Shown here one piece after another: positions 5,163-7,105 of a DNA stretch of 7,105 bases. The notes beneath the pieces were generated by a model. It saw only the letters and a program-made list of their open reading frames with translations, made no database searches and was not told the DNA's origin. The stretch lies in contig WRNS01000013.1 in NCBI GenBank assembly GCA_009776495.1, forward strand, positions 3,568-10,672, given 5' to 3'. This stretch comes from Methanobrevibacter sp. (GTDB lineage Archaea > Methanobacteriota > Methanobacteria > Methanobacteriales > Methanobacteriaceae). Each line of letters opens with the position of its first letter. The stretch's first letter is position 1. A program made the translations under genes and the position numbers.

Positions 5163-6905
5163 ATGGAAAAAAAGTTAAAAATTATTATAGCTTTAGGGAT
5201 ATTGGCAGTGTTTATAATTTCTGTAAGTGCTGTTGATGCTGCTAATCTTTATGTATCTAATAAAGGAACAGATAGTGGAAAAGGAACAAAAGTTAAACCA
5301 TTTAAAACCATTAAAAAAGCAGTTGCAAATGCTAAAAATGGAGATACTATTTATCTAAATTCTGGAACATATACTGGAGCTTCTAACAGAAAGATAATTA
5401 TTAATAAAAATATTAAGATAACGGCTTTATCTAAAAATATTAAAAAAAGCAACACAAAAATTAATGCTGGAGGAAAGAGTCGAATATTCGATGTTTTAAA
5501 AAAGAAAAAGGTTTCTTTTACTGGAATAACATTTATTAATGGTAAAAGTACACTTGGTGGTGGTGCTATTTTATCAAATGGCGACTTAACTATAAATAAA
5601 TGTAAATTCGATTCTAATAAAGTTACTAAATCTGGTGGAGCAGTACATGGGTATAAAGGATCTGTAACTATTAAAAACTCAGTTTTCACTTCTAATTATG
5701 CAAAAGATCATGGTGGTGCTGTTTACACCCAAAGTGCAAAAACTAGCATATCAAATTCACAATTTAAGTCTAATTCAGCTAAATATGGTGGAGGATTTTA
5801 CCAGTTCACTAACAAATTTACATTAAATAAAAATAAATTTACTTCTAATAAAGTCACTAAATTTGGTGGGGGAGTATGTGTGAGTACATCCTCTGGCACT
5901 ATCTCAAATTCACTTTTTTCCTCTAATTCTGCAAGTGAAGAGGGTGGTGGAGTTCGAACTTTTAAAAGTACTGTAACTATATCCAATTCACAATTTATTA
6001 AAAATTCAGGAGCTAGTGGTGGTGGAATTTTATATAATAGAGGTTTTGCTACTATCACAAATTCAAATTTCACTTCTAATTCTGCAAAAAAATGTGGTGG
6101 TGGAATTTATTCATATAACTGTACTACTACCATATCAAAAGCTAACTTTAATAAAAATTCAGCATCTTATAGTGAAGGACATGCTATTATCAATTACGGT
6201 AGTATAGCTAAACTTTCTATAAAAAATTGTAATTTCATTGATAATAAATGTATAGTTAAATATGAAGCTAATATTCGTAACCTTGCAGAGAGTATTAAGA
6301 AAAATGTTAGTACTAGTCTCCCTACAGCTCAGTATGTAACTTCTTTAGCTAATGCTGTACTCAGTTGGGTTTCAGTAAATATTAAGTATCCATCATATAC
6401 TGATAAAATTGAAAAGGGAATTAAAGTAGGTTATGATTTTTCAAGTTTCCTTAAACAGAAAGGTTGGGCTAATGAAGATTATATCCGAGACCCATCATTT
6501 GTAGTAAATACTAAATGGGGTGTTTGTGAAGGTTGTGCAAAATTAAATGTTGCATTATCTAGCTATTTAAACATCCCTATAATTTATGTTAGTGGACTTG
6601 GAGGTAATCCAAAAAGCATGCAGACCCATGCTTGGAATGTAGTTTATATTGATTATGACAAAAATGGAGTTTATAAATTGGTACCAGGGGATTCTACAGG
6701 AAGTCCTGGTGTTCCAGGAAGTCCAACAGAATTTAAGATGAATGCTGTTCAATGGTGGACTAAAAATTCTGTTTTTATCGATAATGCTGCATCTATGACT
6801 TTTGGTGCTGTTTCTAATGATAGGGGAAGTACTACAATAAATGGTAATTCTTATATTAAAAATACTTATGGTTATGGGATTGTTTTTAGTAAGTCATATG
6901 CTTAG
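5163..6905 (+). CDS. Secreted right-handed beta-helix adhesin-like protein with transglutaminase-like domain
   Basis: This is a 580-residue exported protein. Residues 1-27 are a signal peptide (KK, hydrophobic 7-23, VDAA cleavage region). Residues 28-95 have the N-terminal pectate-lyase-like pattern NKGTDSGKGT, PFKTIKKAVANAKNGDTIYL. About ten beta-helix rungs follow (115-362), each with a GGG turn and an I-x-NSxFxxNSA strand. Residues about 370-515 are transglutaminase-like, with catalytic Cys455 in WGVCEGCA, His489 in THAWN and probable Asp510 in VPGDSTG. Such Cys-His-Asp domains in methanogens include pseudomurein endoisopeptidases, so a role in cutting or cross-linking wall or partner-cell peptides is possible. 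No pseudomurein-binding repeat or membrane anchor is seen, and the C-terminus (516-580) is unclassified. ATG at 5163 follows AAGGAG with seven-base spacing. The ending is odd: TAG is followed by 19 more in-frame sense codons. Confidence 0.88.
   Translation: MEKKLKIIIALGILAVFIISVSAVDAANLYVSNKGTDSGKGTKVKPFKTIKKAVANAKNGDTIYLNSGTYTGASNRKIIINKNIKITALSKNIKKSNTKINAGGKSRIFDVLKKKKVSFTGITFINGKSTLGGGAILSNGDLTINKCKFDSNKVTKSGGAVHGYKGSVTIKNSVFTSNYAKDHGGAVYTQSAKTSISNSQFKSNSAKYGGGFYQFTNKFTLNKNKFTSNKVTKFGGGVCVSTSSGTISNSLFSSNSASEEGGGVRTFKSTVTISNSQFIKNSGASGGGILYNRGFATITNSNFTSNSAKKCGGGIYSYNCTTTISKANFNKNSASYSEGHAIINYGSIAKLSIKNCNFIDNKCIVKYEANIRNLAESIKKNVSTSLPTAQYVTSLANAVLSWVSVNIKYPSYTDKIEKGIKVGYDFSSFLKQKGWANEDYIRDPSFVVNTKWGVCEGCAKLNVALSSYLNIPIIYVSGLGGNPKSMQTHAWNVVYIDYDKNGVYKLVPGDSTGSPGVPGSPTEFKMNAVQWWTKNSVFIDNAASMTFGAVSNDRGSTTINGNSYIKNTYGYGIVFSKSYA
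5520..6242 (+). repeat. Degenerate coding repeats of about 70 bases (beta-helix rungs)
   Basis: Within the adhesin gene, segments such as AATTCACAATTTA and CTTCTAATTCTGCAA, followed by a GGTGGTGGA-type turn, recur roughly every 65-75 bases. They encode successive turns of the beta-helix. Repeats of this kind are substrates for recombination that adds or removes rungs in frame. Confidence 0.7.
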
Positions 6906-6965
6906 TTTTATGAAAGCTACGAAGGAACAACAAATAGTTTAACAATTAAGGCATTTTCAAAATAA
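6906..6965 (+). other. In-frame continuation of the adhesin after TAG
   Basis: After the TAG at 6903-6905 the same frame encodes FYESYEGTTNSLTIKAFSK and then TAA at 6963-6965. Its composition resembles the gene rather than the almost GC-free sequence that follows. It may be the original C-terminus lost by a nonsense change. Read-through is the less likely alternative. Confidence 0.4.
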
Positions 6966-6994
6966 ATATTTTTCAGTAATAGTTAGAAAAGAAA

Positions 6995-7073
6995 TTTTTT
7001 GCTTTTATAAATTTTTTATTAATCTAAATTTTTTTTCTAATTTTTTTATATTTTTTTATTAAATTTTTTTTTT
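6995..7073 (+). terminator. Array of oligo-T tracts downstream of the adhesin
   Basis: T runs of six (6995-7000), eight (7029-7036), seven (7041-7047), seven (7051-7057) and ten (7064-7073) follow the gene without any clear stem-loop. This is the usual form of intrinsic terminators in archaea. Confidence 0.6.
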
Positions 7074-7105
7074 ATTATTATCATTAAAATATTATTATTT
7101 TTTAT

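Noticed and set aside
5351..6752. Antisense and alternative-frame open frames within the adhesin (5351-5689, 5798-6073, 6016-6207, 6567-6752)
   Set aside because: They are by-products of the repetitive, biased codon use of the beta-helix gene and overlap a complete coding frame.
6903..6905. TAG as a pyrrolysine codon
   Set aside because: No pyrrolysine machinery is visible and the inferred group of organisms is not known to use it; a nonsense change or true stop is simpler.

Overview
The window looks like chromosome of a methanogenic archaeon of the Methanobacteriales, most probably Methanobrevibacter or a close relative. This is inferred from several signs: very low GC, a Shine-Dalgarno of the archaeal GGTG/GGAG type, TTTATA-like TATA boxes, a right-handed beta-helix 'adhesin-like' secreted protein fused to a transglutaminase-like domain, an InlB-type B-repeat secreted protein, a DUF2283 protein and a minimal nucleotidyltransferase. 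No rRNA, tRNA, IS element or CRISPR array was seen.

Layout, left to right. Positions 100-1512 (minus strand) encode a 14-helix drug-efflux-type MFS transporter (DHA2/EmrB-QacA group). A 513-base gap follows, carrying a 98-base tract made only of A and C, built from a 40/36-base tandem repeat. Positions 2026-2553 (plus) encode a divergent peptide-deformylase-like protein that starts at TTG and keeps the Cys and HExxH metal site. It converges on a DUF2283 protein at 2664-3038 (minus). Positions 3258-3560 (plus) encode an MNT-type nucleotidyltransferase (antitoxin type), followed by what looks like the decayed start of its HEPN partner.

The right half is a secreted-protein locus. Positions 3913-4599 (minus) encode a small exported protein with one InlB B-repeat; its natural start seems to be an ATA codon at 4621-4623 rather than any ATG. 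Positions 5163-6905 (plus) encode a 580-residue beta-helix/transglutaminase surface protein. The two genes diverge from a 539-base AT-rich region that contains a run of ten Gs next to a TTTATATA box, several AGCTA motifs, and at each end a TAGCTAATT-plus-TATA promoter. The same motif precedes the MFS gene. The adhesin ends in TAG, but its frame stays open for 19 more protein-like codons before TAA. A series of oligo-T tracts closes the window.

Functional reading (inference): the left part is a set of independent accessory genes (efflux, PDF-like enzyme, toxin-antitoxin remnants). The right part is a divergent pair of exported proteins that may share control and may be subject to length variation at the G tract. 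The strongest leads for something undescribed are the archaeal PDF-like enzyme with its A/C tract, the ATA start, and the G10/TATA element.
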